NCBI RefSeq assembly: GCF_900177645.1
Contig: NZ_FXAO01000002.1
Coordinates: forward strand, 248,001-312,000
Length of the DNA stretch: 64,000 nucleotides
Source of the DNA: Arenibacter troitsensis
GTDB lineage: Bacteria > Bacteroidota > Bacteroidia > Flavobacteriales > Flavobacteriaceae
Direction of reading: 5' to 3'
Numbering within the stretch: position 1 is the first letter of the stretch; each line of letters begins with the position of its first letter. Below are positions 54,208 through 63,368 of this stretch, one piece after another. The notes under the pieces were generated by a model, which saw only the letters and a program-made list of their open reading frames with translations, ran no database searches and was not told the DNA's origin. A program made the translations under genes and the position numbers.

Positions 54208-54846
54208 CTACATTTTAAAATCCTTAAAATCTATAGGGTCGAAATTTTTGAAATGTCCGTTCATCCCTATCATTTCCTTTGATTGGTTGACCTGTTTTAA
54301 AACTTCGATCGTATTTGCTAAATGGGCCTTTATAAACAAAAGGCGCTCACTTTCATAGTTCATTTTCAAGAGTTTGTATTCTTGCGCAAGGGAAAGACCT
54401 ATTTTGTGTACCACTTGATATATATCAAAATTCTCTATCGTAAGACCCAAAATGGATACCTCCATTAATTCATAGAGTTCTATAATGAGGCCTAGGACTT
54501 TTTCTCTTAAGGAGGTAACGCTGTCATCATAATAGGGTAAAAATTCCACCATGCCCGCAGCATACAATTTGCCATCCATAACTTTATGGAAATTATTTAT
54601 TCTGAAGGCACGCCGACCAACACAGACGATATCCATTTCCCCAGTTTCATAGGTTTTGGTTATTTCTTTTAATTCCAACTCCGTTCCATATGCCAATTCC
54701 CCATCAACATAGGCAGGGACACCAAAATTCATAGGCTTTTCCTTCACATCCTGTATCAATTGCCTGTAGCGTTCTTCAAAAATATGAAGAGCCACCGTCT
54801 CTCCAGGAAAAAAAACGGACGGTAAAGGAAACATTGGTAGCAACAT
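54208..54846 (-). CDS. Lon N-terminal-like (substrate-binding) domain protein
   Basis: 212 residues from the ATG at 54846 (MLLPMFPLPSVFFPGE), which gives the usual N-terminus; the open frame extends to 54906 but with unconserved hydrophobic codons. The LON_substr_bdg domain covers about residues 2-190, with LHIFEERYRQLI and the GRRAFRI strand. No ATPase or protease domain is present. Such lone domains may help in protein quality control, and the role is unproven. Confidence 0.88.
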   Translation of the reverse strand: MLLPMFPLPSVFFPGETVALHIFEERYRQLIQDVKEKPMNFGVPAYVDGELAYGTELELKEITKTYETGEMDIVCVGRRAFRINNFHKVMDGKLYAAGMVEFLPYYDDSVTSLREKVLGLIIELYELMEVSILGLTIENFDIYQVVHKIGLSLAQEYKLLKMNYESERLLFIKAHLANTIEVLKQVNQSKEMIGMNGHFKNFDPIDFKDFKM

Positions 54847-54957
54847 AAGCTTTTTGTTTAAAATTACAGCGATATTAACCAAAATCAGACTTAGAAAACA
54901 CAACAATTGTTATATTAATAACAATATGTTACATTTTTCAACCATTGCTATATATTT

Positions 54958-54988
54958 TTGCTCAAAAACAATAAGTCGTCTAAATTTG
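54958..54988 (+). promoter_or_regulatory. lysA promoter (TTG-N20-TAAATTTG)
   Basis: TTG at 54958-54960 and TAAATTTG at 54981-54988 are 20 bases apart, a full match to the Bacteroidota pattern, 16 bases before the ATG at 55005. Confidence 0.65.
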
Positions 54989-55004
54989 CACAAAATATTG
55001 AACA

Positions 55005-56246
55005 ATGCGAAATACCGATTTATTAAAGATAGCAAAAACTTATGGTGACCCTGTCTATGTATACGATTCTGAAAAAATAATTTCCCAGTTTCATAGATTG
55101 ACCAATGCATTCAAAGACGTAAAAAATTTACAATTAAATTACGCCACAAAGGCGCTTTCAAATATTGCCATTTTAAAATTGATGAACAGTCTGGGAAGCG
55201 GCCTGGACACGGTTTCCATACAAGAAGTTCAATTGGGACTCATGGCCGGTTTTGAGCCTAGCTCTATAATATTCACCCCGAATGGGGTATCCTTGGAGGA
55301 GATTGAAGAGGCTGCGAAATTGGGAGTGCGCATCAACATAGACAACCTATCCATTTTGGAGCAGTTTGGGAGCAAGCATCCGGATATTCCCGTTTGCATC
55401 AGAATAAATCCGCACGTAATGGCGGGAGGAAATTCTAAAATTTCGGTAGGCCATATTGACTCCAAATTTGGCATCAGCATACACCAAATACCTCATTTAT
55501 TGCGTATCGTTAATCTTACGAACATGAAGGTAAATGGGATACACATGCATACTGGAAGTGACATTTTGGATATAGATGTCTTCCTTTACGCCTCCGAAAT
55601 TCTTTTTGAAACGGCCAAGAATTTCCAAGATCTTGAGTTTATAGACTTTGGAAGTGGATTTAAAGTGCCCTATAAAGAAGGGGATATTGAAACCAATATT
55701 GAGGAATTGGGTAAAAAATTAGGAAAGCGTTTCAACTCTTTTTGCAAGGAATATGGAAGGGAATTGACATTGGCTTTTGAGCCAGGTAAATTTTTGGTCA
55801 GTGAGGCAGGATTCTTCTTGGCAAAAGTAAATGTGGTAAAACAAACCACTTCAACCGTTTTTGCCAGTGTAGACTCGGGATTCAACCATCTTATTCGCCC
55901 CATGTTCTATGGCGCCATCCACAGCATTGAGAATATCTCCAATCCTGAAGGACGTGAACGCTATTATTCCGTAGTAGGTTATATTTGTGAGACCGATACT
56001 TTTGCCAGCAATAAGCGAATTAGCGAGATTTCGGAAGGGGACATCCTGTGCTTTAAGAATGCAGGTGCCTATTGTTTCACAATGGCCAGCAATTACAACT
56101 CAAGATTTAGACCGCCTGAGGTTTTATGGCATGAAGGGAAAGCGATTCTGATCCGGGAAAGGGAAACTTTTGATGACTTAATCAGAAACCAGATTGATGT
56201 CCAGGACTTATTCACGACTGTTAAAGAAAAGGCAATAGCAAAATAA
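55005..56246 (+). CDS. lysA: Diaminopimelate decarboxylase
   Basis: PLP enzyme that forms lysine from meso-diaminopimelate. The PLP lysine is in LNYATKALSN (near residue 48). HMHTGSDI (near 183) and DFGSGF (near 212) contact the cofactor, EPGKFLVSEAG is near 262, and CETDTF with the catalytic Cys is near 330. The length of 413 residues is normal. It has its own promoter and is not with other lysine genes; dapD lies 20 kb away in this window. Confidence 0.95.
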   Translation: MRNTDLLKIAKTYGDPVYVYDSEKIISQFHRLTNAFKDVKNLQLNYATKALSNIAILKLMNSLGSGLDTVSIQEVQLGLMAGFEPSSIIFTPNGVSLEEIEEAAKLGVRINIDNLSILEQFGSKHPDIPVCIRINPHVMAGGNSKISVGHIDSKFGISIHQIPHLLRIVNLTNMKVNGIHMHTGSDILDIDVFLYASEILFETAKNFQDLEFIDFGSGFKVPYKEGDIETNIEELGKKLGKRFNSFCKEYGRELTLAFEPGKFLVSEAGFFLAKVNVVKQTTSTVFASVDSGFNHLIRPMFYGAIHSIENISNPEGRERYYSVVGYICETDTFASNKRISEISEGDILCFKNAGAYCFTMASNYNSRFRPPEVLWHEGKAILIRERETFDDLIRNQIDVQDLFTTVKEKAIAK

Positions 56247-56300
56247 AATTGCTGAATTTTCGTTAGTTTTGATGTTGTTGTCGGACTAATCCCTTAAAAT

Positions 56301-56840
56301 ATGGTCGTGAAATTAGTTTCCAAATCATTTTTCAAAATAGCCGTTCTTTTTGGTCTGGCCATTTTACCCTTTGGTAGCTTGGCACAGGAAGTGAAATGGC
56401 TAAGTTGGGATGAAGCCGCCAAATTGGCCGAGACGGAGAAAAATCCGAAGAAAATTTTTATTGATGTCTATACAGATTGGTGTGGATGGTGTAAAAAAAT
56501 GGATAAGGATACCTTTCAGAATGCAGAAGTGGCCGAATATATGTCCAAAAACTATTATATGGTAAAGTTGGATGGAGAAGGTAAGGAACCTATAGTTTTC
56601 AGAGGCAAGACCTTTAAATTTGTTCCTTCGGGCAGAAATGGATATCACGAATTTGCAGCAGCATTGATGCAGGGTAAAATGAGTTATCCCACAACCATTT
56701 TCTTGGATGAAAAGATGAATATGCTATCGCCCGTTCCTGGTTATCAGAAACCGGAACCTTTCCTAAAAATAGCCAAATATTTTGGTGAAGACATTCACAA
56801 GGAAAAAGACTGGAATACCTACGACAGCGAAAGCAAATAG
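56301..56840 (+). CDS. Exported thioredoxin-like protein
   Basis: 179 residues with a signal peptide (about 1-27, cleavage near GSLAQ). The thioredoxin domain has the redox motif WCGWC (residues 61-65) and the cis-Pro turn SYPTTIFLD near residue 130. It is of the DUF255/thioredoxin_7 type and probably handles disulfides in the periplasm. A terminator follows. Confidence 0.92.
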   Translation: MVVKLVSKSFFKIAVLFGLAILPFGSLAQEVKWLSWDEAAKLAETEKNPKKIFIDVYTDWCGWCKKMDKDTFQNAEVAEYMSKNYYMVKLDGEGKEPIVFRGKTFKFVPSGRNGYHEFAAALMQGKMSYPTTIFLDEKMNMLSPVPGYQKPEPFLKIAKYFGEDIHKEKDWNTYDSESK

Positions 56841-56862
56841 AAAATTAGACATAATATAGTAT

Positions 56863-56891
56863 AAAAAAAGCCGGTATAACCGGCTTTTTTT
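56863..56891. terminator. Bidirectional terminator between the thioredoxin-like gene and guaB
   Basis: AAAAAAAGCCGGT and ACCGGCTTTTTTT form a perfect stem with a three-base loop, with T-runs on both strands. It ends two convergent genes. Confidence 0.88.
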
Positions 56892-56908
56892 ATTTGTCTA
56901 AGTCCAAC

Positions 56909-58381
56909 TTACCTACTATAGTTGGGTGATTCCTTGGTAATGGTTACGTCATGTGGATGGCTTTCGTTAATTCCACTTGCCGTAATCTTAACAAATCTTC
57001 CAGTCTCCTTTAGCGTTTCTATATCCTTGGCCCCGCAATATCCCATCCCGGCACGCAGACCTCCAATAAACTGATGGATACTTTCATAAAGATCTCCCTT
57101 ATAAGGTACGCGACCCACGATTCCTTCCGGCACCAATTTTTTGATATCATCTTCCACATCTTGGAAATACCTATCCTTACTACCTTGTTTCATGGCCTCG
57201 ACAGAACCCATCCCTCTATAGGATTTAAATTTACGCCCTTCGTAGATAATCGTTTCTCCCGGTGACTCTTTTGTTCCTGCCAACAAAGAGCCCAACATTA
57301 CGGTATCAGCTCCAGCGGCTATAGCCTTGGGAATATCTCCCGTATAACGGATTCCACCATCGGCGATTACTGGTACCCCACTGCCCTTTATGGCAGCAGC
57401 TACTTCCAATACCGCTGAAAATTGAGGAAAACCAACCCCTGCAACCACGCGGGTGGTACAGATTGAACCAGGTCCTATTCCCACTTTCACAGCATCCGCT
57501 CCCGCTGCTACCAAATACTTCGCAGCTTCTGCAGTAGCTATATTCCCTACAATCACTTCCAAATCCGGAAATCTCTTTTTAACTTCCTTCAAAACCGTAA
57601 CCACACCTTTGGTATGTCCATGTGCAGTATCGATCACAACAGCATCTACCCCTGCATTGACCAAAGCTTCCGCCCTATCCACAGCGTCACCGGTAACCCC
57701 TAAAGCTGCGGCAACCCGCAATCTTCCGTACTGATCTTTATTAGCAATAGGCTTTTGGGTTAGTTTTGTAATATCCCTAAAGGTGATTAAACCAACCAGC
57801 TTGTAGTCCTTGTCGACAACTGGTAATTTTTCAATTTTATTCACTTGCAAAATATCCTCCGCTTGCTCTAAGGAAGTCCCTTCGCCAACAGTAACCAGAT
57901 TTTTGGAAGTCATAACCTCAGAAATGGGACGATCATTATTTTTCTCAAAACGAAGATCCCTATTGGTCACAATTCCTATTAGCTTACCTTCAGCATCCAC
58001 AATGGGTATTCCACCAATGCTAAATTCCTTCATATTGGCTTTTGCATCCCTTACCTTGGAATTTAAAGGCAGGGTAACAGGGTCTATGATCATACCACTT
58101 TCCGCCCGTTTTACCTTGCGGACCTTCAGCGCTTGCTGTTCTATGGTCATGTTCTTATGCAAAACACCTATTCCACCTTCCTGGGCAATGGCAATTGCCA
58201 TACGGGACTCCGTAACGGTATCCATAGCCGCAGAAACAATGGGAACATTGATCGTAATGTTTCTAGTAAATTTTGTTTGAATATTAACTTCCCTAGGAAG
58301 TACTTCTGAAAAAGCTGGAACCAAGAGTACGTCATCGTACGTAAGACCTTCTCCAACAATTTTATTTAGGTGAGCTTGCAT
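56909..58381 (-). CDS. guaB: Inosine-5'-monophosphate dehydrogenase
   Basis: Oxidises IMP to XMP, the committed step of GMP synthesis. The TIM barrel is split by two CBS domains (about residues 95-205). The catalytic Cys is in GPGSICTTR (about residue 305), the [15 protein letters not shown] loop is [10 protein letters not shown] near 338, and the flap holds [11 protein letters not shown] near 450. The length of 490 residues is normal. Confidence 0.97.
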   Translation of the reverse strand: MQAHLNKIVGEGLTYDDVLLVPAFSEVLPREVNIQTKFTRNITINVPIVSAAMDTVTESRMAIAIAQEGGIGVLHKNMTIEQQALKVRKVKRAESGMIIDPVTLPLNSKVRDAKANMKEFSIGGIPIVDAEGKLIGIVTNRDLRFEKNNDRPISEVMTSKNLVTVGEGTSLEQAEDILQVNKIEKLPVVDKDYKLVGLITFRDITKLTQKPIANKDQYGRLRVAAALGVTGDAVDRAEALVNAGVDAVVIDTAHGHTKGVVTVLKEVKKRFPDLEVIVGNIATAEAAKYLVAAGADAVKVGIGPGSICTTRVVAGVGFPQFSAVLEVAAAIKGSGVPVIADGGIRYTGDIPKAIAAGADTVMLGSLLAGTKESPGETIIYEGRKFKSYRGMGSVEAMKQGSKDRYFQDVEDDIKKLVPEGIVGRVPYKGDLYESIHQFIGGLRAGMGYCGAKDIETLKETGRFVKITASGINESHPHDVTITKESPNYSR

Positions 58382-58404
58382 AGCAATTAAAGATTAATTG
58401 CGTG

Positions 58405-58412
58405 CAAATATA
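58405..58412 (-). promoter_or_regulatory. -7 promoter element of guaB
   Basis: TATATTTG on the minus strand matches TAnnTTTG, 23 bases before the ATG at 58381. No exact -33 TTG. Confidence 0.45.
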
Positions 58413-58446
58413 CTACATTTAAAGGAACTGATGAACAGTTATTGTG

Positions 58447-58947
58447 TTAATTGACTGTTACCGTTTTCTTACACAATTGATAAACCACCAAGAGGGCAGC
58501 AATACTATAGGTCAAGGTCATTAAAATTCCGGAAAGGATAACCACATATTTCATCCATAGTAGCCCCGACCACATAAAATAAATACCCCCGAAAGTCAAA
58601 ATCACGGATAAAAAAGGTTCAATAGTCAGGAACATTTTAAGCTTGTGAGGAAGTTTGGCAAGCCATACCAGACCGCCAAGTAGAAAAAAAATGAGCGACA
58701 TGGAAAGTATATGGGTGTGTATTATGGTAAGCATCTCCCGTTCCCCTTTTTTAAACTTCATTACCTCGGCCTCTTCATCCTCTTCATTTCCCAAATAATT
58801 TTCCACAATTCCTTGGGGCGAGGAAGTGCTGGTTTCAGAAACAAACAAAAGACCTGTATAAAAGCCAATACTTAGAACAAGAACAAAAATGGCAACAAAC
58901 CATTTTATTCCCTTGGGCAGCGTCAGTAATAGACCATCATACCCCAT
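58447..58947 (-). CDS. Membrane protein with conserved-looking histidines, partner of the FMN-binding protein
   Basis: 166 residues with about four membrane helices (14-35, 75-96, 105-126, 133-157). An acidic outer loop (52-70) lies between the first two. The second helix starts with IHTHILSM (76-83); with His77, His79 and later His101 it could hold a heme or metal, or take part in electron passage. I do not recognise a named family. Its ATG overlaps the stop of the FMN-binding protein gene by one base, which points to tight coupling. Confidence 0.7.
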   Translation of the reverse strand: MGYDGLLLTLPKGIKWFVAIFVLVLSIGFYTGLLFVSETSTSSPQGIVENYLGNEEDEEAEVMKFKKGEREMLTIIHTHILSMSLIFFLLGGLVWLAKLPHKLKMFLTIEPFLSVILTFGGIYFMWSGLLWMKYVVILSGILMTLTYSIAALLVVYQLCKKTVTVN

Positions 58948-59483
58948 TAAAGCATCTTTTTTTCTTGAAGGATTCCAACCGATTGCAATAGGTTATCCAT
59001 GGAGTTGGTCATGGAACGTACAGAAATTGTTGCCCCGGAAATACCGTCTATGTTGGTTTCATGGCTAACCCTATCTTTTCCTGATTTACCGTTAAACTGC
59101 TCCAGCCACCTCTTGCTTCCTATTTCCCCACCATATTCCTCCCGATATATCAACACCTTGGAGTGGATGATTTCCAAATTTGGGTTGAAGACCACCAAAT
59201 AATCGAACTGGGCGGTTTTACTGGGAGCCTGATCAACAAAGGCATAACCCAACAGGGTCTTGTCCTGTTTTATCCGAAAGAAATTATCAGCAGTAATTTT
59301 GGTTGGAAGCAGATCGCTTACTGCTTTTGAAACAGTAATGGGCACTAAGGAATAATTAGTGGTATCAAATACCTTTTCTACTTCCTTATCCATTTTCTTT
59401 TGAACATTTTTCGGGATGCCAAACCCAAAAAATACCATAGAAAATATAATTAATATAACCGTTGTCCTCTTTCTCAAATTCAT
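58947..59483 (-). CDS. Exported FMN-binding domain protein with flavinylation motif
   Basis: 178 residues with an N-terminal signal or anchor helix (about 6-22). The FMN-binding domain (as in NqrC, RnfG and NosR) covers about 75-165. The motif DGISGAT at residues 146-152 fits the target of ApbE, which attaches FMN covalently to the final Thr (Thr152). It should carry electrons on the outer side of the inner membrane. It lies between a porin-like gene and the His-bearing membrane protein. No apbE gene is in the window. Confidence 0.85.
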   Translation of the reverse strand: MNLRKRTTVILIIFSMVFFGFGIPKNVQKKMDKEVEKVFDTTNYSLVPITVSKAVSDLLPTKITADNFFRIKQDKTLLGYAFVDQAPSKTAQFDYLVVFNPNLEIIHSKVLIYREEYGGEIGSKRWLEQFNGKSGKDRVSHETNIDGISGATISVRSMTNSMDNLLQSVGILQEKKML

Positions 59484-59566
59484 GCCCCAAATATACTAAT
59501 TTAGAATCATTTTTAATAATAATTGAGATATTTAGGGCTATGAATTAGTAATTTCAATCTTCTGGA

Positions 59567-60745
59567 TTAGAACCAAACGCCTATTCCAAAATTCAATACA
59601 TTTGGTAGGTCACTATTGTCAACTGCGTTCGACTTAAATTGATAATCCCCTTTCAACACTACCCCAGGGGCCAAATGGTAGGTAAGTCCCGTTGTTACAT
59701 CCGTTTTGTTGTATGCATCGTTCCGTACCAAGGATCCCGCTGTATCGGCGTGGGTATCATATTTTTCGTATCTGGCAAAGGCAAATAGTTTTTGCTCATT
59801 ACCAGCGGGCAAAAGGTTATAGGCACCTTCCACATACCATCCTTGTAGGGCACTACCCAAATTACTACCGGTTAAAGCGTTGTAATCCTCGGTATTCGAA
59901 AGGGAGGCATAAATAAATTGCCCTCTTGCGGTAAAATTCCCATAAGCATATCTTGCATCCAAGCCAACCATTGAAATTCCAATGTTTGCTCCGGTAAGCT
60001 CCTCAACATCATCGGCCGCCTGTGTTTTACCGAAATATCCTGAAAGTCCCAAACGCAGGCCAGGTACTCCATAATAATCCAATTTGGCAGAAAGGGTTGG
60101 ACTATCTATGGTAGATTTGATTCCTTTTTGTCTTCCGCCCCTCAATCCGCTGGAGCCTTGTAAAAATCCACTGATTCCACCTTCGCCATCGGCCTCGGTA
60201 GATTTAAATCCGTTGAATAAATACGCTTGATAGCCTAAGGAAAGGTCGTTTACCCTCCCGAAGACACCAACTCCAAGTTCCCTCCAAGTGGTAGGCACTA
60301 TCACATTGTCCATGGCAGGACGCTCTGTTCCGTTAAAAGTTGTGGGTTCATGGTATTCGTTAACGATGCCCATGGGCACCAACATTAATCCACCTCTTAG
60401 ATTTACGCTATTTCCAAGATTATAGTTAACAAAAGCCTGTTCAACATATACTTCCTCAACATGCTCAAATTCTATTTCCGTAACAAATTGAGCCCTTTCA
60501 TTGAATCTATAACCTAAAAGCAGTACCAACCTTTGAACGTCTATCTCCCCATTGTCACCTTCTGGCTGATTGTAAAGCATTTCTCCATAGGCACCTACGG
60601 TAACCGCCGAGGCATAATTCCCGGATAGTATACGCTGGGCCGCATTCAATTGTTTTTGTGGATCCAAGGTAATGGAATCATTGGCAGTCTGAGCAAATAC
60701 TCCAGTTGTTAGGAGTAATCCGAATAGTAACGAAATCCTTTTCAT
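59567..60745 (-). CDS. Porin-like outer-membrane beta-barrel protein
   Basis: 392 residues. A signal peptide (1-18, cleavage after VFAQ) is followed by alternating aromatic/polar strands to a C-terminal strand ending in FGIGVWF, with the terminal Phe usual for outer-membrane barrels. The layout resembles phosphate-selective porins O and P (GAYGEMLYN, then FNERAQFVTEIEFEH). It lies 83 bases before the FMN-binding protein gene in the same direction and probably admits the substrate used by that system. Confidence 0.82.
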   Translation of the reverse strand: MKRISLLFGLLLTTGVFAQTANDSITLDPQKQLNAAQRILSGNYASAVTVGAYGEMLYNQPEGDNGEIDVQRLVLLLGYRFNERAQFVTEIEFEHVEEVYVEQAFVNYNLGNSVNLRGGLMLVPMGIVNEYHEPTTFNGTERPAMDNVIVPTTWRELGVGVFGRVNDLSLGYQAYLFNGFKSTEADGEGGISGFLQGSSGLRGGRQKGIKSTIDSPTLSAKLDYYGVPGLRLGLSGYFGKTQAADDVEELTGANIGISMVGLDARYAYGNFTARGQFIYASLSNTEDYNALTGSNLGSALQGWYVEGAYNLLPAGNEQKLFAFARYEKYDTHADTAGSLVRNDAYNKTDVTTGLTYHLAPGVVLKGDYQFKSNAVDNSDLPNVLNFGIGVWF

Positions 60746-60901
60746 TATTTAATTGTTCTTATTTAGATTGGATAAATATAAATTTCGGGTGCAAATATAA
60801 TGTCAAGAAGCAAACTGACAAATTAATTTAAACTAAATCTAAATAAACGTTAAAATTTAACAAACCGTGAACTACTCATGGAATCCTCCAGCCAAAGTTT
60901 T

Positions 60902-61768
60902 TTAGTGATATGACGAGAACAAATCCGAAGCCTTGTTGAAAGCCGCCTCAAAAGCCATCCAATTAACATTGGTTTCGGCCTTAACCGCAGTGAAGTAAGA
61001 AAGCATCTTCTCCGTGGGCATATTTCCAGTAAGCTCATCCTTGGCCATAGGACAGCCCCCAAAACCTTGTACCGCACCATCAAATCTTCGACAGCCGGCC
61101 TTGTAAGCGGCATCTACTTTTTCATGCCATTTGGACGGAGTGGTATGTAAATGTGCTCCAAATTCAATTTCTGGAAATTTTGGAATCAGGTTGGAAAATA
61201 AATAGTCGATTACCTCGGGTGTCGAAGAGCCCACTGTATCCGAAAGTGATACTATTTTTACCCCCATCCCGGCCAGTCTTGTTGTCCATTCACCCACTAT
61301 GCCAACATTCCATGGATCGCCATATGGGTTCCCGAAGCCCATAGAAATATAGGTCACCACTTCCTTGCCAGAGTCATTGGCAATCCTCAAAATCTCTTCC
61401 AAGGTAGCTACGGATTCGGCAATGGTCTTATGGGTGTTCCGCATTTGAAAATTCTCCGATATGGAAAAAGGATATCCCAAATAATCAATGGAATTATGTT
61501 CGGCAGCATCTTGGGCTCCCCTTACATTGGCCACAATAGCCAATAACTTACTTGTAGTCTTGGACAGGTCCAATTGGGCAAGGACCTCAGCCGTATCTAC
61601 CATTTGAGGTATGGCCCTAGGCGAAACAAAACTCCCAAAATCGATAGTATCGAAACCACAATTCAAAAGGGATTGAATGTACTTTACCTTTTTTTCTGTT
61701 GGAATAAAAGTTTTGATACCTTGCATGGCATCTCTTGGGCATTCTACTATTTTAACGGTATTGGACAT
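60902..61768 (-). CDS. Hydroxymethylglutaryl-CoA lyase
   Basis: Cleaves HMG-CoA to acetyl-CoA and acetoacetate, the last step of leucine breakdown. DRE-TIM barrel. ECPRDAMQG (9-17) carries the catalytic Arg-Asp, HLHTTP has the metal-binding His pair, and GFGGCPMAKDELTGN has the mobile-loop Cys. The length of 288 residues is normal. The Glu-Cys-Pro opening departs from the usual EVGPRDGLQ, but the rest is canonical. It is downstream of the LysE-type gene in the same direction. Confidence 0.92.
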   Translation of the reverse strand: MSNTVKIVECPRDAMQGIKTFIPTEKKVKYIQSLLNCGFDTIDFGSFVSPRAIPQMVDTAEVLAQLDLSKTTSKLLAIVANVRGAQDAAEHNSIDYLGYPFSISENFQMRNTHKTIAESVATLEEILRIANDSGKEVVTYISMGFGNPYGDPWNVGIVGEWTTRLAGMGVKIVSLSDTVGSSTPEVIDYLFSNLIPKFPEIEFGAHLHTTPSKWHEKVDAAYKAGCRRFDGAVQGFGGCPMAKDELTGNMPTEKMLSYFTAVKAETNVNWMAFEAAFNKASDLFSSYH

Positions 61769-61798
61769 TCCCCTGCTTAAGCTTTATCAAAATTAATA

Positions 61799-62425
61799 TT
61801 ATTTATCAGATAATAAGAGATAAACACCAATACCCACGAAAACAATGACCTGTAGCCAAGATAAAGTTTGCCCTATAGTCTTGTTTGCCCTAATATATTC
61901 CGAAATTGATCCTGCCATAAAGGCTATTGTACCAAATATCACAAAAGAAACCATGATAAAGATGAATGCCAAAACATAAATCTGCAGTACAATATTTAAA
62001 AAGTGACTAAATAGAAAACCGGGAAAAAAAGCAAGGAAAAACAAACCGACCTTAGGATTCAGTACATTCATTATAAAACCTTGTCTATATAGGGCGCTTA
62101 AAGATTTTTTCTTCCCATTTCTATCAGAAATATCGAGATCTTTAGGACTACGTATTACCTTTAATGCTAAATAAAACATATAACAGGCCCCAAATAGTTT
62201 AATGGAGAAATACAGATTGGGATTCTGTTTGATAATAGCAGAAAACCCAAAAGCCAGTAGCGCTGCATGTACCAAACAGCCGGTCATTAATCCCGCTACG
62301 GTTGCAATGCCATACTTCTTGCCATTGGTAATGCTTTGGATCAGCACAAAAATATTGTCCGGCCCAGGAGAAATGGCCAATGCAGCCGTGGCCAATACAA
62401 ATGTCAATAAAATATCGTAATTCAA
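61799..62425 (-). CDS. LysE/RhtB family amino-acid exporter
   Basis: 208 residues with six membrane helices. The family opening ALAISPGPDNIFVLIQSITNG is split across the first helix (16-36), and FIMNVLNPKVGLFFLAFFPGF marks the fourth. It exports amino acids or homoserine lactone. It lies 30 bases upstream of the HMG-CoA lyase gene in the same direction. Confidence 0.92.
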   Translation of the reverse strand: MNYDILLTFVLATAALAISPGPDNIFVLIQSITNGKKYGIATVAGLMTGCLVHAALLAFGFSAIIKQNPNLYFSIKLFGACYMFYLALKVIRSPKDLDISDRNGKKKSLSALYRQGFIMNVLNPKVGLFFLAFFPGFLFSHFLNIVLQIYVLAFIFIMVSFVIFGTIAFMAGSISEYIRANKTIGQTLSWLQVIVFVGIGVYLLLSDK

Positions 62426-62681
62426 ATCCCCGTAATTTGCTTAGTAAACAAAGGTCGGAAATTAGCGATTATTTGTCGCTTTTTCTATAAATAAAGATAC
62501 TAAACCAAAGTGGAAGCCTTGCCCCTCTTTTAAACACCGATACCTTGGCTTGATGCGTAGGACCATCCTATTGCAATTGGTCTAAGGTTTCAATAGAGGT
62601 TTGACTAATAAAACCTTATAAATATCATACGAACAAACGAGCCTTAAGTATCTTTTTTATATCTTCCACAAAAATTTATAT

Positions 62682-63104
62682 ATGAAACCAGTTTTTTATA
62701 CCGTGAGCCTATTGGCTGCCATACTATTGATGAGTTACAACATCCCCAACACTAATAATTTGAACAAGGATATAACAATGAAAAACTCCAAAAAACAGGA
62801 CAGCGTATTACGCCATGTAGTACTTTTTAAGTTTAAAGCCAATACCTCCAAAGAGGATATTGCAAAAGTAGAGGCCGCTTTTAGTGCCTTACCTTCCAAA
62901 ATACCACAGATAGTGGGTTATGAATGGGGAATTAACAACAGTCCTGAAGGATTGGACAAAGGATTTACGCATTGTTTTTTCCTTACCTTCCATAGTGAGG
63001 AGGATCGTGCCATATATCTTCCACATCCGGATCATAAGGCTTTTGGAGCGGTATTGACCCCGCATTTGGAAGATGTTACCGTAGTGGATTATTGGACTAA
63101 ATAA
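62682..63104 (+). CDS. Dabb (stress-responsive alpha/beta barrel) domain protein
   Basis: 140 residues. An N-terminal signal-like helix (1-18) and a linker precede a Dabb domain at about residues 43-138 (LRHVVLFKFKANTSKEDI, HCFFLTFHSEEDRAIYLPHPDHKAF). Such small dimeric barrels are linked to stress tolerance or sugar degradation. An exported location is inferred. An ATG at codon 33 (62778) would give a cytoplasmic form. A terminator follows. Confidence 0.88.
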   Translation: MKPVFYTVSLLAAILLMSYNIPNTNNLNKDITMKNSKKQDSVLRHVVLFKFKANTSKEDIAKVEAAFSALPSKIPQIVGYEWGINNSPEGLDKGFTHCFFLTFHSEEDRAIYLPHPDHKAFGAVLTPHLEDVTVVDYWTK

Positions 63105-63144
63105 TAAAATCTGTTTTGGATAAGAATTATCGATCTTGTCCAAG

Positions 63145-63187
63145 AAAAAGCAGGCTTACCCAACTATGGGACAAGCCTGCTTTTTTT
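63145..63187 (+). terminator. Terminator after the Dabb gene
   Basis: AAAAAGCAGGCTT and AAGCCTGCTTTTT pair over 13 bases with a 15-base loop, followed by T. Confidence 0.85.
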
Positions 63188-63260
63188 ACTAAATAAAAGG
63201 TATTCAGCATCAGGGCAAGCCCCGAACCCAATAATGGGAATCGACCAAGAGTCGAAGTAC

Positions 63261-63299
63261 TGAACCTCCTTCCCGCCGAAAAAGGCGGGATTAGTTCAA
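63261..63299. repeat. Intergenic GC-rich hairpin TCCCGCC / GGCGGGA
   Basis: TCCCGCC (63271-63277) and GGCGGGA (63284-63290) pair with a six-base loop, and TGAAC/GTTCA flank it. The GC content is far above that of the surroundings. It may be an interspersed repeat of the REP kind. Confidence 0.45.
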
Positions 63300-63368
63300 C
63301 TTACAATTTTCAGCGCATCTTACTGACTTCTCAAAATTGAGTTTCACTAATCAAACTATTTATCCTTT

